Positions 43,409 through 51,399 of a stretch of 64,000 bases of DNA are shown here, in pieces (positions within the stretch are counted from its first letter, which is position 1; each line of letters opens with the position of its first letter). The notes beneath the pieces were generated by a model. It was not told the DNA's origin. It saw only the letters and a list, made by a program, of their open reading frames with translations, and did no database searches. Source of the DNA: Azoarcus sp. TTM-91 (lineage in GTDB: Bacteria > Pseudomonadota > Gammaproteobacteria > Burkholderiales > Rhodocyclaceae); contig NZ_WUEI01000006.1 of the NCBI RefSeq assembly GCF_012911025.1, positions 1 to 64,000 on the forward strand, read 5' to 3'. The position numbers were made by a program, and so were the translations under genes.

Positions 43409-44710
43409 TCAGTGGAACTGCTCTTCTTCGGTGGAACCGGTGAGGGCGGTGACGCTGGACTTGCCGCCCTGGATCACGGTGGTGATGTCGTCGAAGTAGC
43501 CGGTGCCGACTTCCTGCTGGTGCGACACGAAGGTGTAGCCACGGTCGCGGGCGGCGAATTCCGGCTCCTGCACCTTCTCGACGTAGGCCGACATGCCGCG
43601 CTTGGCGTAGTCCTGGGCCAGATCGAACATGTTGTACCACATGGAGTGGATGCCAGCGAGGGTGATGAACTGGTACTTGTAGCCCATGGCGCCCAGCTCG
43701 CGCTGGAACTTGGCGATGGTGGCATCGTCCAGGTTCTTCTTCCAGTTGAAGGAGGGCGAGCAGTTGTAGGCCAGCAGCTTGCCCGGGTGCTTGGCATGCA
43801 CCGCCTCAGCGAACTTGCGGGCGAACTCCAGATCCGGCGTGCCGGTTTCGCACCACACCAGGTCGGCGTAGTCGGCGTAGGCGACGGCGCGGGAGATGGC
43901 CTGCTCCAGGCCCTTCTTGGTCTTGTAGAAGCCTTCGGCGGTGCGCTCGCCGGTGAGGAAGGGCTTGTCGTTCTCGTCGTAGTCGGAGGTGATCAGGTCG
44001 GCCGCTTCCGCGTCGGTACGGGCGATCACCAGCGTCGGCACGCCATAGACGTCGGCAGCCATGCGGGCGGCGATCAGCTTCTGCACCGCTTCGGTGGTCG
44101 GAACCAGCACCTTGCCGCCCATGTGGCCGCACTTCTTCACGGAAGCCAGCTGGTCTTCCCAATGCACGCCAGCGGCACCGGCGCGAATCATGGCCTTCAT
44201 CAGCTCGTAGGCGTTCAGCACGCCGCCGAAGCCGGCTTCAGCGTCGGCAACGATGGGCAGGTGGTATTCCACATGGCCGGCATCACCCGGGTTGATGTTC
44301 TTGGACCACTGGATTTCGTCGGCGCGGTTGAAGGCGTTGTTGATGCGCTCCACCACCTTCGGCACGGAGTCCACCGGGTACAGGGACTGGTCCGGGTACA
44401 TGGCGGCGTATTCGTTGTTGTCGGCGGCGACCTGCCAGCCGGACAGGTAGATGGCCTTGATGCCGGCCTTGGCTTGCTGCACCGCCTGGCCGCCGGTGAG
44501 GGCACCCAGACAGTTCACATAAGGTTCGGTGTTCACCAGGTTCCACAGCTTCTCGGCACCGCGGCGGGCCAGGGTGTGTTCGACCTGGAAGGAGCCACGC
44601 AGGCGGACGACGTCGGCAGCGGTGTAGCCACGCTTGATGCCTTTCCAGCGCGGGTTTTCGGCCCAGTCTTTCTCGATGGCGGCAATTTGCTGTTCGCGGG
44701 TCAGGGTCAT
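43409..44710 (-). CDS. aceA: Isocitrate lyase
   Basis: This 433-residue enzyme splits isocitrate to succinate and glyoxylate, the first step of the glyoxylate bypass used on acetate, fatty acids and aromatic compounds that end in acetyl-CoA. The catalytic loop is KKCGHMGGK, with the PEP-mutase-type metal motif in [10 protein letters not shown] and substrate residues in WCETGTPD. The start follows GGAAGC. It diverges from an AraC-family regulator; a TCTTATATAAGA palindrome in the 580-bp gap may control it. No malate synthase is in the window. Confidence 0.96.
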   Translation of the reverse strand: MTLTREQQIAAIEKDWAENPRWKGIKRGYTAADVVRLRGSFQVEHTLARRGAEKLWNLVNTEPYVNCLGALTGGQAVQQAKAGIKAIYLSGWQVAADNNEYAAMYPDQSLYPVDSVPKVVERINNAFNRADEIQWSKNINPGDAGHVEYHLPIVADAEAGFGGVLNAYELMKAMIRAGAAGVHWEDQLASVKKCGHMGGKVLVPTTEAVQKLIAARMAADVYGVPTLVIARTDAEAADLITSDYDENDKPFLTGERTAEGFYKTKKGLEQAISRAVAYADYADLVWCETGTPDLEFARKFAEAVHAKHPGKLLAYNCSPSFNWKKNLDDATIAKFQRELGAMGYKYQFITLAGIHSMWYNMFDLAQDYAKRGMSAYVEKVQEPEFAARDRGYTFVSHQQEVGTGYFDDITTVIQGGKSSVTALTGSTEEEQFH

Positions 44711-45291
44711 GATGCTTCCTTGTCGAAAGGTTGGATTTGATGTCCGGCGTGTATCCGGGGGCTGTCCGGCAGGCCGGCGGGTGGTGAGGCCCGCCGGTTT
44801 CGACTGCGCTACCGCCGCGTTTCCGAGGGAGAAAAGCCGCGTCGGTTGAAGGGCAGTATAGGGAGCATCCCGCGCAGCAGCAATATGTCTTATATAAGAT
44901 ATAAGAAAAAATGTTTGTATTTAAAATCATATGCTTGAAAAATTAGATCCGCATTATGAAAAGCCAATCAGCGTGGTGAAACGAAAGGGCTCCCAGGCGC
45001 TGTTGCGGCGCACATCCGGGCGATTGCCAGGCGGGCGGGCGTGGGCCGGCCTGGGGTCTGCCTTTGGTGATAGGTAACTGGTCCGCTGCTTGCTTGAAGG
45101 AAGCTGGAGAATGCGCCTGCGGGCCGCGAGCCGCGGCGAGGGTATCCGCCCCTCGCCAGGTTTGCGGGAGACCCCCAGGGCGTGTAAATTCAGCTTATAA
45201 GTACATAAAAGGACTTTCTTGCCGACGCTGCCTCCCTTATTCACATGAGATGGGGCACGGGCCGGAAAGCCAACGGAGAGGCGGACACACC
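44711..45291. promoter_or_regulatory. AT-rich intergenic control region between aceA and araC
   Basis: This is 581 bp with no convincing gene. The stretch 44880-44960 is far more AT-rich than its surroundings and contains the self-complementary TCTTATATAAGA. Promoters for aceA (minus strand) and the AraC regulator (plus strand) must lie here. Confidence 0.6.
44888..44899. promoter_or_regulatory. Perfect 12-bp palindrome TCTTATATAAGA
   Basis: Perfect dyad in the AT-rich part of the aceA upstream region, with a further partial copy (ATATAAGA) overlapping on its right. A likely operator, about 180 bp upstream of the aceA start codon. Confidence 0.45.
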
Positions 45292-46323
45292 ATGAGTCTT
45301 TCGTCCAATCTGGACCTGACCAAGGTCTATCGGAACTGCGTTTTCCAGTCCCGTTCGGCGGTCACTTCCCATGCTCAACTCAGCCATGAGTTCTCCGAGC
45401 ACGACCTGGAATGGCGCCGTGGCAGCGTGGATACCGCGCTCTTTCGCGCGGCCATCAACCGCATGAGCTTCTTCGTGCTGCGCTACGGGCCGGAGGTGGA
45501 GGTGCGCCCGGAGCCGTTCAAAGACTTCGCTTTGGTGCAGATGCCCCTTCGTGGTGCGGCCGAGATCGAGTGCGACGGGGTGCGCCTCACGGTGCAGCAG
45601 GGCGAGACGGCGATCGTGGCGCCGCGACGGAATATCCGCCTGGTGTGGCAGCCGGGTTGCGAGCAGCTGATCCTGAAAGTGCCCTTTGATCTGCTGAAGC
45701 AGGTCTCCTGTTACACCTGCCCGCGCAGCCACTGCCCGCCCGGCGTGCCGGACTGCGGGGTGCAGCTGGAGTCTGCCTTCATCCTCAATTCCGGCCTGTT
45801 GGGGCAATGGCAGGCGCTGGTGCAGCAGTTGCTGAACCTGCTGCCGGCGCCGGGCGACGTCGCCTTGCACCCTGGCTGGCTCAACCAGTTCGAACAGACC
45901 GTGGCGATGTTCCTGCTCGCCCATCAACCCGCTGCCCTGGAGCGTGACCTGCGCGGCAGCGAGGAGGAAGTCATCGAGATGTCCTCGTCCGCCCGCCTGG
46001 CGGCGCGCAAGCTGGAGGCGGTGGAAGAGTACATGCGCGGCCGGCTGTTCGCCCCCATCTCCCTCGCCGACCTGGCCAAGGCCGCCGGTGTCAGCGCCCG
46101 CACGCTCAACATCCTGTGCCATCGCCATCGTGGCGTGGCGCCCATGGTCCTGCTGCGCAACATGCGGCTGGAGGCGGCGCGGGCCAAGCTGCTCACCAAC
46201 CCGGCAGTGAGCGTGACCGAGGTGGCGCTGGAATACGGCTTCGGCCACCTGGGGCGCTTCTCCGCCTATTACCGCGAGCGTTTCGGCGAGCTGCCGCGGG
46301 AAACCTGTTTCCTGCGCCATTGA
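45292..46323 (+). CDS. AraC-family regulator, XylS/AndR-like
   Basis: This 343-residue regulator has an N-terminal cupin-like effector domain of the AraC-binding-like type (about residues 30-200; RPEPFKDFALVQMPLRG, CDGVRLTVQQGETAIVAPR) and two HTH motifs at the C-terminus (ISLADLAKAAGVSARTL and VSVTEVALEYGFGHLGRFS). This type includes XylS, BenR and AndR, which bind aromatic acids. The ATG at 45292 has a weak GGAG upstream. It is followed by a VOC gene, and XylS-like half-sites occur near the flavoprotein, dioxygenase and Liv genes, so it is the likely regulator of the cluster. Confidence 0.85.
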   Translation: MSLSSNLDLTKVYRNCVFQSRSAVTSHAQLSHEFSEHDLEWRRGSVDTALFRAAINRMSFFVLRYGPEVEVRPEPFKDFALVQMPLRGAAEIECDGVRLTVQQGETAIVAPRRNIRLVWQPGCEQLILKVPFDLLKQVSCYTCPRSHCPPGVPDCGVQLESAFILNSGLLGQWQALVQQLLNLLPAPGDVALHPGWLNQFEQTVAMFLLAHQPAALERDLRGSEEEVIEMSSSARLAARKLEAVEEYMRGRLFAPISLADLAKAAGVSARTLNILCHRHRGVAPMVLLRNMRLEAARAKLLTNPAVSVTEVALEYGFGHLGRFSAYYRERFGELPRETCFLRH

Positions 46324-46373
46324 GGTGTGCGGGTGAGCCTTGCCTATATCTATATGTATGAGGAAGGGCGTTG

Positions 46374-46745
46374 ATGGATCTCGGCGCCGGTGAGCTGCGT
46401 ACCTTCGTGCCGGCGCAGGACTTCGCGCTGTCCCAGGCTTTCTATTCGGCGCTGGGCTGCGAGCTGGAATGGTCGGACGACAGCCTGGCGCTGTTCAGGG
46501 TGGGGGCGTCGCGCTTCTACCTGCAGCGCTACTACCTGAAGGAATGGGCGGAGAACTGCGCGCTGCACATCTCGGTGCAGGATGCGGCGGGCTGCTGCGC
46601 CGACATTTCCGCACTGGTGGAGTCTGGCCGCTTTCCCACTGTGCGGGTGACGGCGCCGAAGCGTGAGCCGTACGGCGCGCTGGTCACTTATGTATGGGAT
46701 CCGGCGGGCGTGCTGCTGCACCTGGCCCAGTGGGACGAGGGCTGA
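46374..46745 (+). CDS. VOC/glyoxalase-fold protein
   Basis: This 123-residue protein has a vicinal-oxygen-chelate fold: the first beta-alpha-beta motif (LRTFVPAQDFALSQAFYSALG) and a closing strand with a Glu/His-like position (YVWDPAGVLLHLAQW). It may be a dioxygenase, a glyoxalase-type isomerase or a resistance protein; no activity can be assigned. The ATG at 46374 follows AGGAAGG; a TTG just before it is possible. It lies 50 bp after the AraC gene, probably in the same transcript. Confidence 0.7.
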   Translation: MDLGAGELRTFVPAQDFALSQAFYSALGCELEWSDDSLALFRVGASRFYLQRYYLKEWAENCALHISVQDAAGCCADISALVESGRFPTVRVTAPKREPYGALVTYVWDPAGVLLHLAQWDEG

Positions 46746-46831
46746 GCGGACTCCCGCGCTGCGCGTTTTCCCGCTGCGTTGAGCGCTCCCCCGTCAGCCC
46801 GCGAAGCCCTGCTCAAAGCGGATAGCCGGTG

Positions 46832-46846
46832 TGCGCGAATCGGCTA
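46832..46846 (+). promoter_or_regulatory. XylS-type half-site (TGCG-N6-GGCTA)
   Basis: Matches TGCN-N6-GGNTA, the half-site of XylS/BenR-type AraC regulators. It lies 69 bp upstream of the leader peptide of the flavoprotein gene. Confidence 0.4.
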
Positions 46847-46914
46847 GTCGCATCCTTTCGGCGACAGGCACCCTGAGGGGGCAAATTCCCCCCAACTGCC
46901 TGGAGCCAGAAAAC

Positions 46915-46986
46915 ATGAACACGCTCTTCCCCCGCATGCCGTTCGCAACGCCGGCTGAAGCCGAGATGGCGGAGGTGCGCGCATGA
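46915..46986 (+). CDS. 23-residue leader peptide overlapping the flavoprotein start
   Basis: A short frame (MNTLFPRMPFATPAEAEMAEVRA) follows a GGAG site and ends at a TGA that overlaps the ATG of the next gene (ATGA). It is too short to have a family. It may couple translation of the flavoprotein or be the remnant of a longer gene. Confidence 0.4.
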   Translation: MNTLFPRMPFATPAEAEMAEVRA

Positions 46987-48557
46987 GCGCCCATGACGTC
47001 ATCGTCGTCGGCAGCGGCATCAACTCGCTGGTGTGCGCCGGCGTGCTGGCCAAGCGCGGCAAGAAGGTGCTGGTGCTGGAGCGGGAGGCCGTGCTGGGCG
47101 GCTGCATCCGCAGCGAAGCGCTGACCGCCCCCGGCTATCTGCACGACACCCTGTCCGCCGCGCATCCGCTGTTCGTGACCTCGCCCGGCTATGCCGAGCT
47201 GAAGGACGGGCTGCACGCCAACGGCCTGGACTACTGCAACAACGACACGCCCACCGGCGTACTGCTGCCGGACGGCCGCTCGCTGATCCTGCGCCGCGAC
47301 CGCGCCGCCAACATCGCGGCGATGAACGCGCTGGCCAGCGGCGACGGCGACAGCTACGCCGAGGCGATGGCCTTCATCGAGCAGAACGCGCCCTTCATCT
47401 TCGCCATGCTGGGCAGTGAGCTGTGGAGCAAGGACATCGCCAAGACGGTGGCGGGGCGGGTGTGGAAGCAGGGCGCGCACGAAACCCTGGCCTTCTTCGG
47501 CCCGGCGATGCAGAGCGGCCGTGCCTGGCTGGAAGCGCGCTTCAAATCGGAGCTGGTGCATGCGCTGCTGGCGCCGTGGATCCTGCACACCGGGCTGGGG
47601 CCGGAGAGCGCCATGTCGGCGCTGATGGCGCAGGTCATCGCCTTCTCCATCGAGGCGGTGGGCGTGCCGCTGGTGAAGGGCGGCAACGCGCGCACGGTGG
47701 ACGCCTTTCGCGCCATCATCGAGGCTGGCGGCGGCCGTCTCGAAACCGGTGCCGACGTCGCCGAAGTGCTGGTGCAGAACGGCCGCGCCCGCGGCGTGCG
47801 CACCAGCGACGGCCGCATCTTCGAGGCCGCGCAGGTGGTGTGCAACGTCACCCCCACCCAGCTCTACGGCCGCCTGCTGGCGCCGGCGCACGCCCCGGAG
47901 CCGCTGCGCCGGCAGGCGGCGGAATACCGCTACGGCAAAGGCAACATGCAGATCCACCTCGCCCTGTCCGAGCCGCCGCAGTGGGCCGACCCGGCGCTGC
48001 GCGAGATCATCTACCTGCACCTCACCGCCGGCCTGGACGGCGTGTCGCGCGCGGTGAACGAAGCCGAACGCGGCCTGCTGCCGGCCGAAGGCACCATCTG
48101 CGTCTCCCAGCCCACCGCGCTGGACCCCTCGCGGGCGCCCGCCGGCGGCTGGGTGATGTGGATACAGCTGCCCGAATGCCCGCGCGAAATCCGCGGCGAC
48201 GCCGCCGGCGAAATCGCCGCGCCGGCCGACGGCCGCTGGACGGAGGAAGTGCGCGAGCGCTACGCCGACCGCATCCTCGCCCGCATCGCCAGGCACGTGC
48301 CCAACCTCATGAGCAGCATCGTCGGCCGCAAGGTGATCTCGCCGGGCGACCTGGCGAGCATGAACATCAACCTGGTCGGCGGCGACCCCTACTCCGGCGA
48401 ATGCTCGCTGAGCCAGTACCTGTTCTGGCGCCCGCTCGCCGGGGCGAAGAACCACGCCACGCCGGTGAAGGGCCTGTACCACATCGGCGCCTCCACCCAT
48501 CCGGGGCCGGGGCTGGGCGGGGTGTCGGGCTTCCATGTGGCCAACGCGCTGGCGTAA
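46983..48557 (+). CDS. Phytoene-desaturase-like FAD oxidoreductase
   Basis: This 524-residue flavoprotein has an N-terminal dinucleotide motif (VIVVGSGINSLVCAGVLAKRG), GGCIRSE after it, and a C-terminal FAD motif (PVKGLYHIGASTHPGPGLGG). That is the amine-oxidase/phytoene-dehydrogenase (CrtI-like) layout. No other carotenoid genes are nearby, so a role in oxidising a hydrophobic or aromatic substrate fits the context better. The ATG overlaps the stop codon of a 23-residue leader frame. Downstream lies a toxin-antitoxin pair. Confidence 0.85.
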   Translation: MSAHDVIVVGSGINSLVCAGVLAKRGKKVLVLEREAVLGGCIRSEALTAPGYLHDTLSAAHPLFVTSPGYAELKDGLHANGLDYCNNDTPTGVLLPDGRSLILRRDRAANIAAMNALASGDGDSYAEAMAFIEQNAPFIFAMLGSELWSKDIAKTVAGRVWKQGAHETLAFFGPAMQSGRAWLEARFKSELVHALLAPWILHTGLGPESAMSALMAQVIAFSIEAVGVPLVKGGNARTVDAFRAIIEAGGGRLETGADVAEVLVQNGRARGVRTSDGRIFEAAQVVCNVTPTQLYGRLLAPAHAPEPLRRQAAEYRYGKGNMQIHLALSEPPQWADPALREIIYLHLTAGLDGVSRAVNEAERGLLPAEGTICVSQPTALDPSRAPAGGWVMWIQLPECPREIRGDAAGEIAAPADGRWTEEVRERYADRILARIARHVPNLMSSIVGRKVISPGDLASMNINLVGGDPYSGECSLSQYLFWRPLAGAKNHATPVKGLYHIGASTHPGPGLGGVSGFHVANALA

Positions 48558-48632
48558 GGCGCTGAAGCTCCAGCCGGCTGCACGGCTGGGGCGGGTCTGG
48601 ATCAGCGGAATGGACTCTGGGCAGGCGCAGGC

Positions 48633-48664
48633 TACAATCGGTATTCACATATTCGTTAACGGAT
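48633..48664 (+). promoter_or_regulatory. Promoter and palindromic operator of the toxin-antitoxin pair
   Basis: A -10 box TACAAT lies at 48633-48638 with TGGACT 16 bp upstream. Just after it, ATTCGTTAACGGAT (48651-48664) is an imperfect palindrome centred on GTTAAC, 7 bp from the antitoxin start: a typical autoregulatory operator. Confidence 0.5.
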
Positions 48665-48670
48665 ACGGTA

Positions 48671-48961
48671 ATGAGCCTGCGCAGCCATGATGTCGTGCCG
48701 ATCAGCGAGGCCCGCGCCCGCCTGACCGAGCTGGCGGAGGAAGTGGTAGGAGGGGGTGCGGAAAAGGTGCTGACCAAGAACGGGGCGAGCTTCGTTGCCC
48801 TGGTCGACGCACGTAAGCTGGATTACTACCACGCGCTGGAGGCGGAGCATGCCGGGCTGGTGCTGCTGGACGAAGCCGAGGCCGGCTTGCGGCAGTTGCT
48901 CGCTGGCGAGCGGGTTTCCGCGGATGCGCTGCTGCGGGCGCTGGGGCCGGACGAAGCGTGA
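48671..48961 (+). CDS. Phd/YefM-type antitoxin
   Basis: This 96-residue protein has a Phd/YefM N-terminal DNA-binding fold (VVPISEARARLTELAEEV, VLTKNGASFVALVDARK) and an acidic C-terminus for toxin binding. The ATG at 48671 lies right behind the palindrome at 48651-48664. Its stop codon overlaps the start of the toxin (GTGA). Confidence 0.82.
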   Translation: MSLRSHDVVPISEARARLTELAEEVVGGGAEKVLTKNGASFVALVDARKLDYYHALEAEHAGLVLLDEAEAGLRQLLAGERVSADALLRALGPDEA

Positions 48962-49338
48962 GCCTGCCGCGGCGGGCACGGGTAGAGGCCGCGCCGAACT
49001 TCCTCACCAACCTGGAGGCGGTTCGTCAGTTACTGTTGGTGCAGGATGCGGCGACGGCGGCAACGCAGTTCGCTGCGATGCGTGCGCAGTTGCGGGAAAT
49101 GCTGGCGGTGCTCGCCTGGGCACCGGCTGGCGGGCGGCCGGCGCGTTTCCTCGCCGGGCGTTCGGTTCAGGCCCGATTGCGCAGCGAGCGGGTGCAGGCC
49201 ATGGCGGCTGAGCTGGGTTTGCCGGGGCTGCGTGAATATGTGTTCGGGCGCCATGTGGTGCTGTACGCACACTCGGCGGATGAGGTGGTGCTACTGGCGA
49301 TCAAACATCAGCGGCAGCTGAATTATCTGCTGCCGTGA
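48958..49338 (+). CDS. RelE/ParE-type toxin
   Basis: This 126-residue small basic protein starts with GTG overlapping the antitoxin stop. The C-terminal part (LREYVFGRHVVLYAHSADEVVLLAIKHQRQ) matches the RelE/ParE beta-sheet end with the expected basic residues; the N-terminal two-thirds is helical. By family it would be an mRNA interferase or gyrase inhibitor. The pair stands alone between the flavoprotein gene and the dioxygenase operon. Confidence 0.72.
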   Translation: MSLPRRARVEAAPNFLTNLEAVRQLLLVQDAATAATQFAAMRAQLREMLAVLAWAPAGGRPARFLAGRSVQARLRSERVQAMAAELGLPGLREYVFGRHVVLYAHSADEVVLLAIKHQRQLNYLLP

Positions 49339-49417
49339 GGTGCAGCTTGGCCGGTGGATGGAAAACGGGCGCCGATGTGGCGCCCGTTTCTTTTCGATTA
49401 CGGCCTGCAGCTTTGCT

Positions 49418-50251
49418 TCAGCTTTCCGGCAACAGCTTGCCGAACCACTCCCGCGGCGACCGCCCCTGGTCCGGGCCGAGGATGGAGAAGCCGCCGTCCA
49501 CCGGGATGTCGATGCCGGTGATCCACGACGCATCCGAACTCGCGGCGAAGGCGATGGCGCGGCCGATTTCCTCGCCGCGGCCGACGCGGCCCAGCGGGTG
49601 GAAGTGGGCGCCGACGGCGTCGGCCTTGGCGATGTCGCCGCCGCTCATGCTTTCCACCGAGGGCGACCAGGTCCAGGCTGGCGATACCGACACCACCCGG
49701 ATGCCCAGCGGCGCAAGGCTGACGGCGAAGTTCTTGGTGATCTGGATGATGGCGGCCTTGGAGGCGGGATATACGGCGCGGCCATCCGCGCCGAACTTGC
49801 CGCCGGTACTGCCGAGGTTGATGACCACGCTGCCGGGCCGCATCACCGCCGCGGCCTGCTGGGTGAAGATGGCGCCGGACACCAGGTTCACGTTCAGCGT
49901 CGCCAGCCATTCGGCGCGGGAGGAGGCCAGGCCGCGGTCGTTGTAGCTGCAGGCGTTGTTCACCAGCAGGTCCAGCCGGCCGCAGTCGTCCATCACCGTG
50001 CGGATGCAGCGTTCGATGGCGGCATCGTCGGTGATGTCGGCTTCCAGGTAGCGGGCGCTGCCGCCGACGGCTGCGACTCCACTCTCGACGATGCTGGCGG
50101 CGACCGCCTCGCCGGCTTCGCGGCCGCGGCCAACGAGGTACACGGTGGCGCCCGCGCTGGCCAGCACGCGGGCGATGTCGGCGCCCAGGCCCTGGGTGGC
50201 GCCGGTGACGATGGCGACCTTGCCGGCCAGTCTCGTGGTTTCGGTGCTCAT
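49418..50251 (-). CDS. SDR dehydrogenase, probable dihydrodiol dehydrogenase
   Basis: This 277-residue short-chain dehydrogenase has the NAD motif TGATQGLG, NNACS, catalytic Ser in GSTGGKFG and YxxxK as YPASK, and a late GRVGRGEEIG. The family oxidises cis-dihydrodiols, alcohols or similar. It is the last gene of a five-gene operon with the ring dioxygenase, so oxidation of the dioxygenase product is the most likely role. Its start overlaps the isochorismatase-like gene by 4 bp. Confidence 0.85.
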   Translation of the reverse strand: MSTETTRLAGKVAIVTGATQGLGADIARVLASAGATVYLVGRGREAGEAVAASIVESGVAAVGGSARYLEADITDDAAIERCIRTVMDDCGRLDLLVNNACSYNDRGLASSRAEWLATLNVNLVSGAIFTQQAAAVMRPGSVVINLGSTGGKFGADGRAVYPASKAAIIQITKNFAVSLAPLGIRVVSVSPAWTWSPSVESMSGGDIAKADAVGAHFHPLGRVGRGEEIGRAIAFAASSDASWITGIDIPVDGGFSILGPDQGRSPREWFGKLLPES

Positions 50252-50862
50252 GCGGATTTTCCTTGCGGGCTCAGCGCGGCGAGGATGCCATCCACATCGC
50301 CGACCTCGGCGATCAGCTTCATGCTGGCGAGCGCGTTGTCATGGGCGGCGCCGGCGGCGGCGCAGGCATCGGCGGCCACGGTGACTTCGAAGCCGCGGTC
50401 GGCGGCGTCGCGCACCGTGCTTTCCACCACCGAGTGGGTGGCGATGCCGCCTATCACCAACTGGGTGGCGCCGAGCAGGCGCAGCAGCGATTCCAGCTCG
50501 GTGCCGTAGAAGGCGCTGATGCGGTTGTGCTTGAAGGCGAACTCGCGTGGGCTGTCTTGCAGCGGCGCGAGCTCGGCGAAGAATTCGGAACCCCAGTGGC
50601 CGTCGCGCACGGCGCCGATCTCCGCCGTCTTGCGGAAGATGGGGGTGTTGCGGGCGAGGTCCGCATAGTCCGGGCGAAATGCCATGCGCACATGGATGAC
50701 GGGCCACCCGCGTTCGCGGGCGCCCGCCAGCAGCCGCCCGGCGGCGGCGATGAGGCGGGCGCGCGCCGGGTCGTCCTCGGAGAGGCCCACACGGATGCGG
50801 CCCTCGGGGTGCAGCTGGTCGTTCTGGTAGTGCAGGGCGAGGACAACCGGCGCTGGGCTCAT
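50248..50862 (-). CDS. Isochorismatase-like protein lacking catalytic residues
   Basis: This 204-residue protein of the isochorismatase/cysteine-hydrolase fold starts MSPAPVVLALHYQND. The family catalytic triad is Asp-Lys-Cys. The first Asp (VDVQND in nicotinamidase) is His11 here, Lys111 in FKHNRISAF is kept, and the Cys site (ATDVCVEST) reads IATHSVVEST, so the Cys is replaced by Val145. It is probably not a normal amidohydrolase and may use another chemistry or act as a binding protein. It sits between the dioxygenase beta subunit and the SDR gene and starts directly at the beta stop codon (TAAATG). Confidence 0.75.
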   Translation of the reverse strand: MSPAPVVLALHYQNDQLHPEGRIRVGLSEDDPARARLIAAAGRLLAGARERGWPVIHVRMAFRPDYADLARNTPIFRKTAEIGAVRDGHWGSEFFAELAPLQDSPREFAFKHNRISAFYGTELESLLRLLGATQLVIGGIATHSVVESTVRDAADRGFEVTVAADACAAAGAAHDNALASMKLIAEVGDVDGILAALSPQGKSA

Positions 50863-51399
50863 TTAGATGAACACCTCGAGGTTGGCGAACACGTCGTCGC
50901 AGTTCACCAGGTTCACCCGCTTGAGCACGATCTTCCAGCCGCCGTCCTCGGTGGCCGCCAGCTTGTGGAACACCGCGCCGGCGAGTTGGCGCTGGTCGAT
51001 GCGCCATTCGGTGAGCTGCAGCGTGGAGCGCACAATGAGGTGACCTGCGGCGTCCAGGCCCTCGATGGTGATGTTGCCGACGAGGTGGGCGCTGCGGGTG
51101 AGCGGCTGCTGCGACCAGTTGCGGGCGTTCTCGACGCGGCGCACGCGCACTTCGCGCAGCATCTTGTCTTCCCAGAACAGCGAGATCTGCTCGAAGGGGT
51201 TGGCTTGGTCGTGGAAGCGGGGCACCCAGTAGCGGCCGTCTTCGGTCCACAGCGCCAGCCATTCTGCGAACTTGCGTTCGTCCAGCAGGCGGGCTTCGCG
51301 GAACAGGAACTGCTCGACGCCGCGGATGGCTTCCAGCGACAGGGTGGCGCCGGCAACCGGCGTGGTGGAGACGTCGAAACTACGATCAAGCAGCTGCAC
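50863..51399 (-). CDS. Ring-hydroxylating dioxygenase, beta subunit
   Basis: This 178-residue protein has the SnoaL-like beta-subunit fold: EQFLFREARLLDERKFAEW, LWTEDGRYWVPR, and FHKLAATEDGGWKIVLKRVN near the C-terminus. The subunit gives structure and some specificity to an alpha3beta3 enzyme. It overlaps the alpha gene by 14 bp, ATG at 51399. Confidence 0.9.
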   Translation of the reverse strand: MQLLDRSFDVSTTPVAGATLSLEAIRGVEQFLFREARLLDERKFAEWLALWTEDGRYWVPRFHDQANPFEQISLFWEDKMLREVRVRRVENARNWSQQPLTRSAHLVGNITIEGLDAAGHLIVRSTLQLTEWRIDQRQLAGAVFHKLAATEDGGWKIVLKRVNLVNCDDVFANLEVFI

